Below, piece by piece: positions 51,234-63,401 of a stretch of DNA of 64,000 bases. Position numbers and translations under genes: made by a program. How positions within the stretch are numbered: the first letter of the stretch is position 1; each line of letters opens with the position of its first letter. The stretch is from Paraphoma chrysanthemicola (Eukaryota > Ascomycota > Dothideomycetes > Pleosporales > Phaeosphaeriaceae): assembly GCA_020744225.1 (NCBI GenBank), contig JAGMWG010000018.1, positions 1,178,001 through 1,242,000 of the forward strand, in the 5' to 3' direction. Below the pieces are notes generated by a model. That model had not been told where the DNA came from, did no database searches, and worked only from the letters and a program-made list of their open reading frames with translations.

Positions 51234-53342
51234 GTTGATGCGCGCCTACAGCGTGGGGTCTGAGGTGGAAAGGTGCGTCCTCGGTGTAGGCTAGCCATTG
51301 CGACGAGTAAGGCACGTAGGTACCTATATTTGATGTGCGATTGATGGTTCCCGGTTTGTGCAGGGTGAAGATAGATTGCGGGGGAATCATGGTAATTAAA
51401 GTTCCTAATATGGTATGCGTAAAGTGGAGCTTACCTAGAATCGAGACACTTGACTTGCCCCTTGCAGAGCTAGTGTGCCAGGTACACGGACGCCCAAAGT
51501 TCGCTACCTAGACATCTGCACGTATCGCACGCAAAGTCGCGCTCGCAATCGTTTTGGAGCTTCCATATCGTTGCGGGCCAGGTTCTATGGCGAAATTTGA
51601 TGCGGTTGCTTTTCAAAACCACGATCATGCGTTTCGGTTCTTGGTGAATTTCACTTTCATGTGCCCGCGGGCGAATGCAAGTTATATGAGGCCGAGTGGC
51701 GATCGCATTCGAGTTTCTCCGTAGCCAAGAGTCAGCATTGTGTTCTTCCGCAACAAGGCGCGGGCCCTGTCCCATGTTCATCTCCGATGAGACACCGATA
51801 TTCTTCTTTAAAAATGTTAGTGTCTACACCTGTAAAAAGGTAACACATTTTCATTAATAACACGAACACATAATAGAGAGATAATAATGTTCAGATTAAT
51901 GGCTATCAATCGGAAATGTGCTTCGCACTACTAGGCTACTTATAGCAGTAGAACACTGGTGACAAGCCCTTTTTTGTTCGATAAAGACGTCTCGAAACGG
52001 GAGGAAGTCAATGCCTTGCTAACGCAAACAGACAGGGCGACCAGGAAAAAATATATGAAGAACACCACTTAGAGACATACTAGACGCTATTGCTAGGACT
52101 ATAGCTATCTTACTAACAATTGCAGATCGAATTTTACACTGAGATTACACATAAATATAATCGCGACCTTCGAACACTATCATATCTGCGGCGACTACTT
52201 ACTATCAAGGATCGAACTTAGAAGTGTGCACGGTCTATATACTCCAAACAGCTCCAACTTCATGTTCAGCTCGGACCTTTATGCCTGCTTGAAGAGGAGG
52301 TCAGAGATTAGAGAGTTTCCTAGACCTCTCCGCATTATATACGTCTTTGCTATATTAGCCTTATCTTAGCTATTGCGAATAATTGTTACAGCACTAACTA
52401 CGGCTCGTCTACTCTCATGGCTCTCGTGTATATCAAGCGGAAGCAACAGAGACAAGAACCAAAAAGAAATATTCGCTAGCTCGCAGCGAGGTGCAGATGA
52501 GACTGGCAACTGATTGGGGTAGTGACCTGTTTCTTCCGAATGAAGGTTACTAGGGACTGTTATTTAGGGTCGCAGGAGGGTGCAAAAGCAGTCCATTCAG
52601 ATTTCCAGTGCTAACCTCGAATGCGCCGCCTTCGCTCGAGTATCATAGGAAAGAATCGCGTGTAGGACGTGCTGTTTCAAGTTTTGTGCTATTATTGTCT
52701 ATCTAATTCGTACTAGGCTAGCATTTACAGAATCAATTAGTCGTATTATCGTGTCACTTTGCTTTCGCAATGGTGGTAGCGGACACAGAACGTTAGCTGC
52801 AATGAGTGTTTATAACACTTATGATTACTTTCAACAGCTATAACCACATGATTCATTCAGCTGAGGGATCAGACTAAATTAGTGGCCAATCGTTGTCTGG
52901 AGCGCACGCCTCTTCGTGATCAGAGTTAATGAGGCAGTTCGCATTTTTCATACTTCGTTTCTGGTATCACGCAACCATAACAACTCTTCTATGAGCTACA
53001 ACACCTTTGATATTATTGACGATCGTGTACGAGGACATTGGGCTTATTCCTCCGCTTCCCTCCAATCTCAAGTTTTGAGCTGATCATTGACCCGTCATGT
53101 TCAGCTGGCCAAGCCGTAAGCCGCCCCATGATTATCTACAGCTGAATAAAACCTATCATGGCACGAATGTTAGATTTCTTCGATAATAGCAGATAAACAT
53201 TGAATTAAAGCAATGCCGACCACATTGCTATGTGAACTTAATACCTTGGCTTGGTAATAAATTTTGTCTTCTCTATTTTAAGATTTAGATTATTTCAGAG
53301 ATACCAAAGTTTATTATGCCGGACTTAGAAGACCTCACCTAA
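51234..53342. other. Gene-empty stretch, possibly a decayed element
   Basis: Over 2 kb without any frame longer than 70 codons. The sequence is richer in A and T than the gene areas on its left, and TAA/TAG stops occur in all frames. No terminal repeats, polymerase motif or RNA gene could be seen. It may be an old mobile element changed beyond recognition. Confidence 0.4.
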
Positions 53343-53726
53343 ATCCTTGAGCATCTTCGCGAAGCTAGTAACATTCGTTCGCCGCTCCTTGGGCAGCGCT
53401 CGACGGGCATCGAAGTCTCGCAGGCTGTGCAAGATTATCGTTCAGCGTCCCAGCTCACCGTCGTAGCCGATCGAGCACCAGACAATGCTGCGACACTCGT
53501 TGTGTACAAGCCAGCGATAGTTCGTGCATATGTACGACCAAGACTTGGTGTCGCTGTCGATACGCCTGTTAGCGGTACGCTCCTGGTCGAACGCAAGCAG
53601 GGAGTCATCGGGCCATGGAGAGAGGTGACAACTCTCTCGCCATGGCTAGCTACGACAATGACTCCTGTTGATGATAGCTATGCCGACGAGCGCGGACTTA
53701 CATTTCCATACATGTCTCACCAGTAG
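53343..53726 (+). pseudogene. Fragment of a larger GIEVTQAIQ-type domain protein
   Basis: The plus-strand frame from 53343 to the stop at 53726 gives about 127 residues. It contains STGIEVSQAVQDYR, then YKPAIVRAYVRP and VSGTLLVERK, a beta-sheet pattern I associate with the start of large, often bacterial or fungal, secreted proteins of unclear function. An in-frame ATG at 53316 is separated from it by TAA at 53340-53342, which would be a CAA-to-TAA change. No sequence after 53726 continues the expected domain. So this looks like a truncated relic, not a working gene. Origin by horizontal transfer is possible but not shown. Confidence 0.5.
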
Positions 53727-54102
53727 CTTATCAACCGTTTCGCTTGCTAGATGATCCTGTTAGACGCATAATGATGCTAAAAATGCTAAAAATGCACGTT
53801 TTGTTCTAGTCAATCCTTCGTAGAACCGAAGATGTGACACTGTGATTCGGCTACCTGATCCAGACAATAAAGCAGTTTTCCCATTTCCATGACAATATGA
53901 GGAGACAAAAGTGTTCAGCCGAAACTTTCTAGAGTATCTCACACCACACCATACATTATGATTTCCTATCACTCCTTGGTTCGAAATTACTGTTGCATCT
54001 CAGGGTCGGATGTCCGCTTGGGTTTACGCGTGAGTTTCTCCTTGATGGCACTTTAGTTCGTTAATGAGTAGTTCCAGACAAGCCGGGGCATAGCAGCTGT
54101 CC
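53727..54102. other. Intergenic, no gene seen
   Basis: The relic frame and the membrane-protein gene converge here. No feature was recognised. Confidence 0.5.
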
Positions 54103-54737
54103 TCACCTTGCCCTGTGTGTCTCACGGCCCTCACGGATTTCAAGGAAGACAAAAATTCCCTAGATTTCGCGGCTCAGTATGACCGGCACCTGGTATAATC
54201 GAAGTGGAACATGGAACTCACAAGGATTGCACTCAGCATCCAAGACATCGCCCCAATGAAAAGGAAAGCGAGAACAGCCCTCCAACTTCCACAGCCCGCG
54301 TGATCAACTGCGCTGGCTGTTATGTTAATGCGAGGTGTGACAGTCCAAAACCGGCCCCAGTAATAACCCCAGTAATTGTAATACCAGATCGAGCTGCAGG
54401 AGCTGTTGAGCTGTGTACCGAATCAGTCAAGCGAAGTTAATCCTCTGTTAATACCTACATCAGCCAGAAGCCCAAATGCCACAATTGAACACACAAAGAA
54501 TATCGCATCAAGTGGCCACGCATAGAAGGAGTATTTGTAAGGGATGAGAAGAATGATTGAAGCGATGATCTGTAAACAAGAGATAACATCCGCATAAATT
54601 AGGCGGCCATTCACAGACCAATTTGGCCCGATATTCACCAGGTAGAAGAATCGACCCAGCAGGGCTACGACGATGACGGAGCAGCAGAGTTCGCCAAGGC
54701 GAAGGATAACAGAGAAAACTTTAGAACCTGACCCCAT
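54103..54737 (-). CDS. MARVEL-like four-helix membrane protein
   Basis: Three exons, 54459-54737, 54222-54410 and 54103-54159 (introns 48 and 62 nt), give 174 residues. Four membrane segments are predicted: SVIVVALLGRFFYLV near 20, ADVISCLQIIASIILLI near 55, LDAIFFVCSIVAFGLL near 80, and RAVLAFLFIGAMSWMLSAIL near 140. Between helices 3 and 4 is the extracellular loop NSSCSSIWYYNYWGYYWGRF with two Cys, then CGSW. This pattern is typical of fungal MARVEL-domain proteins related to Nce102, which act in membrane microdomains; that role is inference. The first donor is GTAGGT. The last exon (GIFVFLEIRE) is short and less certain. Confidence 0.82.
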
Positions 54738-55432
54738 GGCAGCGGATCAAACTTTTGGGTAACGTAACGTTGGAGTGGAGGGTAAATAGCTCTTTTGTAT
54801 TGCGTGATAGGCAAAGACTTAAGCTATGAAGGATGGATATCACTGACGGTCAGGTGTATCTACAGGTGCCCTTAAGCTCGAACGCAAGCATGTGGCCTGA
54901 CATCTGATGAGTTTCACATGCACCGTTTAGATGGAAGCACAGGGTGTGCATGCATCTCGTTATCATTGGTGGATTGTCCTACCACCAATCATCATCGCTC
55001 CCAACATTTTGGTTCAGCTGTAAGCATATGGGGTGGTCTAGGCTCGCTGATGGACTTCCCCACTAGGCTACACAACTCTAACAGGGCCTCACTGTCGACG
55101 GCTCGCCCTTTCACATGCCGCTTCCATCGAGCCACAGAACTATTTTCTTTACTCAAGCGAAGCACGTTCGTGATCTTTTCAAAACATGGAGAATCCACTA
55201 TGAGTTACGGTCGGATTCTCATTTCGCGGATATCATAATCAAACTAGACATGTAGGGGTTAGTTTATAAAGATCACGCCACTAGTACCTTGAGCTTGACT
55301 TCCTGCTCAGCTGCGCCTAGGTCATATCCAGGATGTGTCGCACTGGCATACAGCCGTCCTTAATGACATCTCCCTCGAAGAATGTTTCCACTCTTAAATT
55401 AATCTACGCCACTGTTCACTATTGTATGGACT
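54738..55432. other. Divergent promoter region, MARVEL protein and TOK1 channel
   Basis: The flanking starts diverge. No coding frame is convincing and no repeat was seen. Confidence 0.45.
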
Positions 55433-57404
55433 ATGAGTGCGTCAGCGTCCAAGATGCCTCACCAGAACCGAGAAAATACAGTGGAACCCATTCAGCAGAA
55501 CACACGCCAAGTACTAGCAAGGGATGAGCAACGTAAGTCAGGCTTGGGGTATGTGTTTCTAGAGTTTAGCAAGAAATTTAGTCGCCGTATTGACTTTGTT
55601 AAGTCGTTGGTGGTTTGCGTCCGACATATGTCCACTTCTCGCGGGCACCTTAGGTCCATTAGCCACTGGATTTACGGTCTGTTCTCTTACTGGGGGTTGG
55701 ACTTCTATTATTATCTCAGACACGGACGGAGAATATGTCCAAACCGAAACAAACCAGTCATGGTGAGTCACGTGTTGGGCACCATTTGAAATTGGTTTGG
55801 AATAACGAGTGAAAAACCATAGGGTCATAGCTCTGAACGCTGTTTGCCTTTGCCTAGGGCTGATATCAAATGGCCTCAGCCTCATCCCTCGTTGGACCCT
55901 GTCGGCTTTCGTGGTCTGCGCAATAGGCCTTTCTATACAGTGCTTTGGCCTCGCCGGCTTGCTTATTGCCGTATACTTCTCGATCCAACCACATAAATGG
56001 TCTACAAAGACCAAATTCACCCAAGCCTACTACTACGCGATATTCTCATCGACTTTCTCTTTCACAACCCTACTTTGCGTTGTGTTACACGGCCTAGGTG
56101 TAGTCAGGAAATACTATGCCAAGCAAGCAAAAATGGACATAAATCAAACAGCTTTGTTTCGGCAATCAATTTCTCTCACCGTCTACCTCCTGCTTGGATC
56201 AGCCATCTTTGCGTGCATTGAGGGCTGGGCCTTTCTTGATGCTCTCTTCTGGGCGGAATTTACTCTTCTCACTATTGGACTCGGCGGTGAAGTCACGACA
56301 AAAACCACTCTAGGACGGATACTATTGCTTCCGTATGCCATACTTGGTTTGGTTCTGGTGGCATTACTGGTAATATCGGTGCAAAAGCTGATGAGAGGAG
56401 GACGCCTCCACATCACCAACCAGCTGACTGAACGATATCTGAAACAGCTTCAGAAAACGCTGACAAGAGACGGGGGCCCGATGTGTCCAATGAGTAACGA
56501 GTACACATTCAATTTGATCCGTCGCATTGGACCAGAGGCAGAGAAAACCTGCAGCCGGATAGTGGTCACGATATCCATCACAGCCACTCTAATCATACTT
56601 CTTGGTGGAGCCGTCGTTTTCAAAATTGCGGAAGCAGACCAGCATTGGACATACGGCGCTTCTTGCTACTTTGCCTATACTTCGTTGTTGACCATTGGAT
56701 ACGGCGACTATGTTCCTACTAGTGAGGCCGGGAAATCTTTCTTCGTCGTCTGGAGCTTATTGGCTGTACCAACTCTTACGATCGTCATCAATAACTCGGT
56801 TGCTGCTCTTTGGGGAACCTACCGCAGTCTTCTGTTACTTTCCCTGCGACTCTTTCGAGGTCGGCCCTGCCAAGCGATAAATACTAAGCAACCAATACGG
56901 CGGGAGGCGTATACATGGAATTCCAACGTGCCGAGTGCAAGGAAAAACATTGATAGTTTGGAATCTGGGCCAATGAATGTTGCTCAGCAGGCACTGACCT
57001 GCGTCGAACAAGACGAGCCATCAGAGAATTCCAGGAACCTGACTAATGACGCTTGTCGAGCGGCCCTCCGTCTTCACTGCTACCTGCTTGCAGAGGCGCT
57101 TAGAAACGCTATTCTGGATACAATTTCAGAGCCACAAAAGAGATATACCTATGAAAAATGGCGTAATCACGTCCATCTACTCCGACGGCCGACAGACTTG
57201 GCGGAGGAGCAACGCGACCGTAAAGGCAGGTTTAGAACTTTTGTTGAGATGCAGCAGTCTTCGACAATTCTACCCCGCACGGAAGCAATACAGTGGGTAG
57301 CACAAAAATCTCCTCTTCTATGCAATAGCGAACCTGAATGGATTTCCTTGATGCTCTCTAGTCGATTAACGGAACTGTTATGTCGGATGGATCCGGAAGA
57401 CTAG
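55433..57404 (+). CDS. TOK1: TOK1-type two-pore outward-rectifying potassium channel
   Basis: Plasma-membrane potassium channel of the fungal eight-helix, two-pore type, which opens when the outward potassium gradient is favourable. Exons 55433-55532, about 55582-55762 and 55823-57404 give roughly 620 residues. An alternative acceptor at 55569 would add four. The N-terminal block WWFASDICPLLAGTLGPLA is typical of the family. Two pore filters are visible: TIGLGG near the middle and TIGYGDY further on, each with flanking helices. The tail is about 180 residues, hydrophilic and helical. The start in a short first exon is the least certain part. The gene has no stop or frameshift in the core. Confidence 0.9.
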
Positions 57405-57932
57405 TTATGCACTGAACACCAATTTACGCAACTGTATCAATAACTGTTTTGTATCAGCACTTGCCTGGGTGGCTGTGAGGCGTTGGATCTTCGTGTTGAG
57501 GTGCTTGTACTATTCTTTGGTGGCACATCGCTCCACATGGCGTGATGCATTTCGCAAACGTTAAAACCCCTCATATTGTCTTTAGCATAGAACATTCTGA
57601 TCATCCCTGCGAGTGCATGGATGATCTACCTGCAAATACGAGATATCTGGAGAAACACTTTCACATGATGAGATGTTCCTCATCATCATTGCCAATAGCA
57701 GAGTAGCTCTCTCGGAAGAGATACCCTACTGCTGCACACCGAGTCCAGATTTTTTCCTGACCTGATCGACAGATGTGTGCACGCTGAAAGCCACCTAGCA
57801 CAAATGAATGGCGTCAACAAGCATCTACTGGGGCAATTTTCATCAACTTCTTGAACTCGAGCGAAGTTCTCATATCCTGCACCTCACATACAAAGAGAAG
57901 CATCATTGAAAACGTGATTTGATAGGCCTAGC
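57405..57932. other. Intergenic, no gene seen
   Basis: This lies between two plus-strand genes and should hold the phospholipase promoter. No repeat was recognised. Confidence 0.5.
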
Positions 57933-60046
57933 ATGGCCGAATTTGCCCTTCATGGTCTTATAACAATCGGAATATATCTTACCGTTCTTCACTACGTGGC
58001 AGTTTTGACACTCGCGTCAAACGAGAAAGGTACAAGTGCGTCATACTTTCCTATGAAGGGAACCTAAAGTTATAAGGGCACTCTCTACAATGGTCCTCGA
58101 CAGGGATTCGACGGAGTCCGGCGAATGAAGCACTCTGGAGCCGACAGTTGAGGCCAGATCATTATGGCTATGCACCATACGCGGTCGATTGTCCACAGCC
58201 CCGTCCTGCGATCCGAAACTCGACATCCATCTCACCTGAAGAGACGAGCTGGTTGGAAAAGAGGCGTAACAACACAGTTTGGGCAATACGCGACTTCCTT
58301 TCCCGCTCGAACATCAGCGGTTTCGACCCTAATAACTACCTGGATAAAATCGCCGAGAATGGAACAGCCTTGCCAAATATTGGTATTGCGATGTCGGGCG
58401 GTGGATGGAGAGCTCACATGAACGGTGCAGGAGCAATCGCTGCATTTGACAACACCACGACAAATTCAACTTCACCTGGTCATGTCGGCGGTCTTCTGCA
58501 GGCGGCAACCTATCTCTCTGGCCTTTCGGGGGGAAGTTGGCTGGTGGGAAGTCTCTATGTACCCCAATTGAGGTCGGTGCAGGAGCTATATAGAATGGAT
58601 CCGAACGCATCGGATTCACTTTGGCAGTTTGAAAACTCTATCTTCGAAGGTTCGTCAATCGTCCCTCTTACTGTAACTCACGCCAATGACTTAGGGCCGG
58701 CGACGTTATCTGCAACCAATTATTTTGATCAGATTACCGACGAAGTCGAAAACAAAGAGGATGCTGGTTTTAATACAACAATCACAGACTTGTGGGGAAG
58801 AGGCTTGTCATTTCAATTGTTCAATGCAACGGATGGGGGACCAAGTAAGGATGACAATTCAACTACTCTAGAACTACTACTAATCAGAAACGGAGATTTC
58901 ACATTCAGCAGTCTCGTGCAGAACCGTGCCTTCCAGTCCGCGCAAGTACCATTACCGATTATCGTGGCCATCGAGCGACCACCCAACCAGCTGTTGATCC
59001 TTGCAAACTCCAGTATATATGAGATCAATCCCTGGGAGATTGGCACATTCGATACTCCAACTGCCGCCTTCGCCCCCCTCCAATACATTGGTTCAACCTT
59101 CAACAGTGATATCGCCCGAGAAGATCAGAGTTGTGTATCTGGATTCGACAACATAGGCTTCGTCGTAGGCACATCCTCATCACTGTTCAATCAAGCCTAC
59201 TTGCAGATAAATAAGACCGGCTTGCCCCCAAGAGTGGTAGAGTACTTATCCAAAAAGCTGGAGGAAATCGGGAACGAGAATAATGACGTTTCCTACTGGG
59301 CCAATCCGTTCTACCAGTTCAACCCGGATGTGAACACGAATGCTAATCATCAAGTGCTCCCTCTAGTCGATGGTGGGGAAGATCTCCAGAACATCCCGCT
59401 ACATCCACTGTTACAACCTCCCCGGAAGGTGGATGTGATATTTGCGGTGGACAGCTCCGCCGACACTTCTTACCCGGGCGCATACTGGCCGAATGGGACA
59501 TCGCTCGTAGCGACATACCAACGATCTCTCCTCAAACCAGGCCACAGTTTCCCATTTCCGGCCATTCCTGATCAAAATACATTCATTAATCTAGGACTGA
59601 ACTCAAAACCCACCTTCTTCGGCTGCGATCCGAAGAATCTGACGCAGCCAACCCCACTTATTGTGTACATACCTAACTCTCCTTATACTTATGACTCGAA
59701 TATCTCAACTTTCCAGATGGAGACAAACGACACACAACGCAACTCGATCATTCAAAATGGATATAACGTAGCGACGAGGGGAAACGGGACCATTGATACC
59801 GAATGGCCAGCCTGCATAGGATGCGCTATGCTAGCACGAAGTTTTTGGAAGACACAGACAGAGATGCCATCGGTGTGCCAGGATTGTTTTGCGAGGTATT
59901 GCTGGAATGGAACGATGGATCCCACTGCACCTGCTCCGTATATACCAACGCATGCTATCAAATTAGGTGCCTGTGCAAAGGAGGCGGTGTTCCCTTTCGC
60001 GCTAGCAATTTCCTGCTTTCTAGGAGTTTTCATAACTTTACTTTGA
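57933..60046 (+). CDS. PLB1: Secreted or GPI-anchored phospholipase B (lysophospholipase)
   Basis: Fungal phospholipase B cleaves acyl chains from phospholipids and lysophospholipids. Exon 1 (57933-58029) encodes a signal peptide (MAEFALHGLITIGIYL); exon 2 (58104-60046) the enzyme, with a 74-nt intron, for 679 residues. The hallmark GLSGGS places the nucleophile Ser near 174; before it lies the oxyanion motif MSGGGWRAHMNGAGA. The catalytic Asp region IFAVDSSADT is also recognisable. Many N-glycosylation sites are present. The C-terminus ends in a hydrophobic stretch (FALAISCFLGVFITLL), indicating a GPI anchor. An alternative acceptor nearer to the second exon is possible, but the chosen one gives the family-like RRSPANEAL. 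Confidence 0.93.
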
Positions 60047-60665
60047 AACTTAGATACATATAGCCTAGTCTTCATTACCAAACCAGCGTTCTTGACGATC
60101 GCACAAACTCGCACATGCCAGCCATGCAATCAAGATCACCACAGATAGCCTTGAAGTGCTTTAAAACAGATTAATGAGCCATTTTGGAAGTCATCAGCGA
60201 TGTAACAAGCTTCCCTATCTGTAAACAGCATCGTGCAAATAGTGCAGCACTAAGACGCATAGTGTGCCTCTGAGCTCGTTCGACTGCGCCACCGTCGCAT
60301 AAACAAAATTGAAATGAGGCATCTAATTCGAAAGTGCATCAAAAAAAAATCCACAGCGCCTTTAGGTTGGCTCACTGCCCTCAGCGCGTGCGCTCTTCTT
60401 CGCCTTCTTCGCCTTCTTCCCATCACTACGCGCTGCAACCTCCTTTTAAGGCAGTAAGCGCACGCCCTCCTCAGCTATATGGTCCCCTCAGCCTTTGTAC
60501 GTTTCCTCTTACACAATACAAGGCAAGGTAGAAGTCTAATAAGTACGAAAGGCGTTAAATAATCGCTCACGACTTAGAAAACATCTACTTCTAAGAGAAC
60601 TCTCGGGAAATAACTAAACGCTAAGTCCTACTGCCTGTCCAAGATTGACATAGCATTCGATCCTG
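60047..60665. other. Convergent 3' region, phospholipase and ABC relic
   Basis: The flanking genes converge. The sequence becomes AT-richer toward the right. A minus-strand frame at 60250-60438 has an Arg run but no support. Confidence 0.45.
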
Positions 60666-62150
60666 TTAATTGGAACCAAGCCTTAGCCTCGATCCACTCC
60701 ACTTCTTAACCCTGAAGATGTAGTACAACATCATTGCCATACAGATATTGAAAATAATATAAGCCCACACAATACCGAAGTTTCGCCAACCTAAGCTCCA
60801 TGAAATGGCAGAGAGAGAGAGGAACTGGTCAGAATCTGATAGAGGGCAATACTGGCAGTGAGATGTGGCAGTCGGATTGTAGAGCTGACCAGGTGCTTCT
60901 TCGAGGTAGGATTCGAGATAGGCGCCACAGGTCAGTCCACTGGGGGGGTTGAAGATGTTTGTTTCGCTCTCCGAGCATTGGACGGGGTGGCCGTGTAGAC
61001 CAGCTGCGGCGATGCCACCAACAATGTATGTCAGAGGACTCACGCGATACATGAAGATCCAGAATCCTGGAAGATCCTGCGGCGGTTGAAAGACACTTTG
61101 TTCATTAGCTCGGCAGGATTCCCACCGCTCCACTGTGGATAGGTTTTCTCACCCGTTAAATATCATGGTCATAGCGAACAGGAGTGTTACAACGGCACCA
61201 GCGGTCTGAGTATCGGGTGACGCGGCAATTATCATGTGCGCAAATGTACTAGCAAAGATGAAGATCTGAATACAGAAGAGCATGATGAGGACTTGACGCT
61301 CCGAAGATTGGATACTGCTACCTGTTAGCGGAAGAAATGATGCATATGCTGTTGCGGCGGAAGTCGCACCCAAGTACTGGATAATAGTAACACGAATAAA
61401 CCAGGACGCTAAGAAGAATTTGGTAGGGGATTTCGACTATGATGTTTGCAAGGATGAAGGCGATCCACGAGTAAACTTTTGAGGGACGCTCACGAACCTA
61501 CTCGGCTCAGGTCAGCTTCATGATCCTTCAAGACGTCATCTCCGACCAACAACGGACCTCATACAGCGATCTTTGCAGAACGAAGCGAGGCATTATCTGT
61601 TTCTAAGTCAGCAGTGCAGAAATCTAACACATTCGGTAGACTAGCCTGTTGAACGAGCGAGCTGAGAATCGAGGTCAACATGAAAATGCTAAACATAGCA
61701 TTTTGCATACCCTGCAGGGAGTAATTCGACTCAAAAAAAAGAGAAGCCAATGAATCTGTTCCATGTGAGCTTTGTACCACTGGAGGAAATCCAATGAACG
61801 CTTACAAAGCTGACACTGCACCGAGCAGGAACTTCCCCCAGACATAGGATGGTGTGCGCCAGTACTGCTGAAAAACCCGAACGGTAGTATAGAGAATCTG
61901 GGTGTAAAGTGATGTAGCAAATTCATCGTGATCACTGCCACCTGTGGATTCTATGCTTATGCTCCTCATGTCCTGGTGAATACGCTCTTGTTCGGCTTTG
62001 ACGTATGCAATCTCGTCACTCGCCCTCCATATTTCAGGCCAATTCTGCCTCGATTCATTGGTTGCTCCGGCGGTGACTGTTTCTAGAATGTATTCGGCAG
62101 GATTCTCTGACCCGCCGCAGGGTCTGGCTCCGTGTCGTTCTATATATATT
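60666..62150 (-). pseudogene. 3' half of a PDR-type ABC transporter, 5'-truncated and frameshifted
   Basis: Only the segment after the second nucleotide-binding domain is present. It begins near 62150 with ERHGARPCGGSENPAEYILE and carries the second membrane domain: VWGKFLLGAVSAL, SLQGMQNAMFSIFMLT, RERPSKVYSW, EIPYQILL, SSERQVLIMLFC, then QPPQDLPGFWIFMYRVSPLTY and a stop at 60666. Introns can be placed, one at 61096-61152 and one beginning after LGG near 61374. Missing are both nucleotide-binding domains and the first membrane domain. An A8 run at about 61733-61740 puts the frame one base off between FIGFSF and FES. One intron near 61586-61634 would need a GC donor (GCTAGT). The break lies next to strongly AT-rich DNA. 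Intact members export drugs or sterols. Confidence 0.85.
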
Positions 62151-62193
62151 ATACGAACAAAGGGACTGCATTTATTTACTTTCTCATACAAAC

Positions 62194-62215
62194 TTTTAGC
62201 GCCTGTACAGACACT
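62194..62215 (+). repeat. Dispersed direct repeat, copy 1
   Basis: A 22-base unit starting TTTTAGCGCC recurs at 62564-62585. The two differ at one position, T here versus C there, inside a CA context, which is the change RIP makes. Confidence 0.6.
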
Positions 62216-62563
62216 TAAGTGCATTTGTTTAAATCTTAAAAGCTAATTTGTTTGCACTTCTTATAGTTAGAAAAAGATGTAACTTTATAAATACGTGCAG
62301 TACACTCGCAGCAATAGACTATACTATTTTAAATCTAGTACTTTAAGTATTATAGAAAAGATTTACGTAATAAGATAGAGTTATAGTAGTTATAATAAGA
62401 AAGCACAGCCTAAGCTCTATAAATTAATAAGAGGTATCTATTATATTCTAGATAGACAGATAATTTAGTACTCTTATACTTAGTTATCTACATTTATATT
62501 ATAGTTGCCTAACATGTATTCTACGAAGGAGGTAACTTCCCTCCTTTGCTTTTGCTAACAAAA

Positions 62564-62585
62564 TTTTAGCGCCTGCACAGACACT
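62564..62585 (+). repeat. Dispersed direct repeat, copy 2
   Basis: Second copy of the unit at 62194-62215, carrying C in the variable CA position. A pyrimidine-rich TTCCCTCCTTT motif also recurs beside it. Confidence 0.6.
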
Positions 62586-63401
62586 AAGGTTCCCTCCTTT
62601 ACTTTTTTAAAGTGCAATCCTTTGCTATTTCTATGCCTTAAAATTAATATAGTTTTCGCACAGCTTACAGTAAGTAATTTTTAAATCTATCTGTAATTTG
62701 CAGTATAAGCAAGCCTAGTAAGCGTAAGATACATAGTAGAGAAGTTTGTATATAGAGGTTGTAGAGGCCCGCGCACAGTATTAAGCGAACACTAAAACAT
62801 AGATATAGGTACTAGTTCTTACTATACAATATTATAGTATAGTAGTAATAGTAATATTGTAAGTAAGTACAAATCTATACAGCTAAATGCACTATACTAT
62901 AGGATGAAACAGCTCTATTAGAGTTAATTAACGGGGCTGTAGTATAAGCGTGCGGCTCTCTAGTAATGCTTAAGACTGTGCTGCTCCTATACTGTTGCTG
63001 TCTCTACTATCTTTACTATTCTAGACCTTCTTGATCTTGTAGATTGTCGCAGGCTTAGCTTTAATACTAAGAGGTGTCTTCTTACTAATAGCTTTGCTAG
63101 CAATTTCCTTAGGCTTAAGCTAGCTATCTAGAGTCTAGGCTGCCTTGATAACATCTAGATTTATCTTCTTTACAAGATCTAGCTATATGTAAAGCTCTAG
63201 AACGCGTAAAGTATACTCTAGCTACGTATTAGAGATAACACTGTGCAGTACTAGACAAAAGCTGCCTTATTCTAGCGTCTAACTTATTGTATACTAGCGC
63301 ATTCCTTGAGATACGCGGTTCTTAAAAAGCTGTCTATCTTTTTTAGTTAGCTATTTGTATAATAAGGCTAGTAAGTTATCTACTGCCTCTAAACGTATCT
63401 A

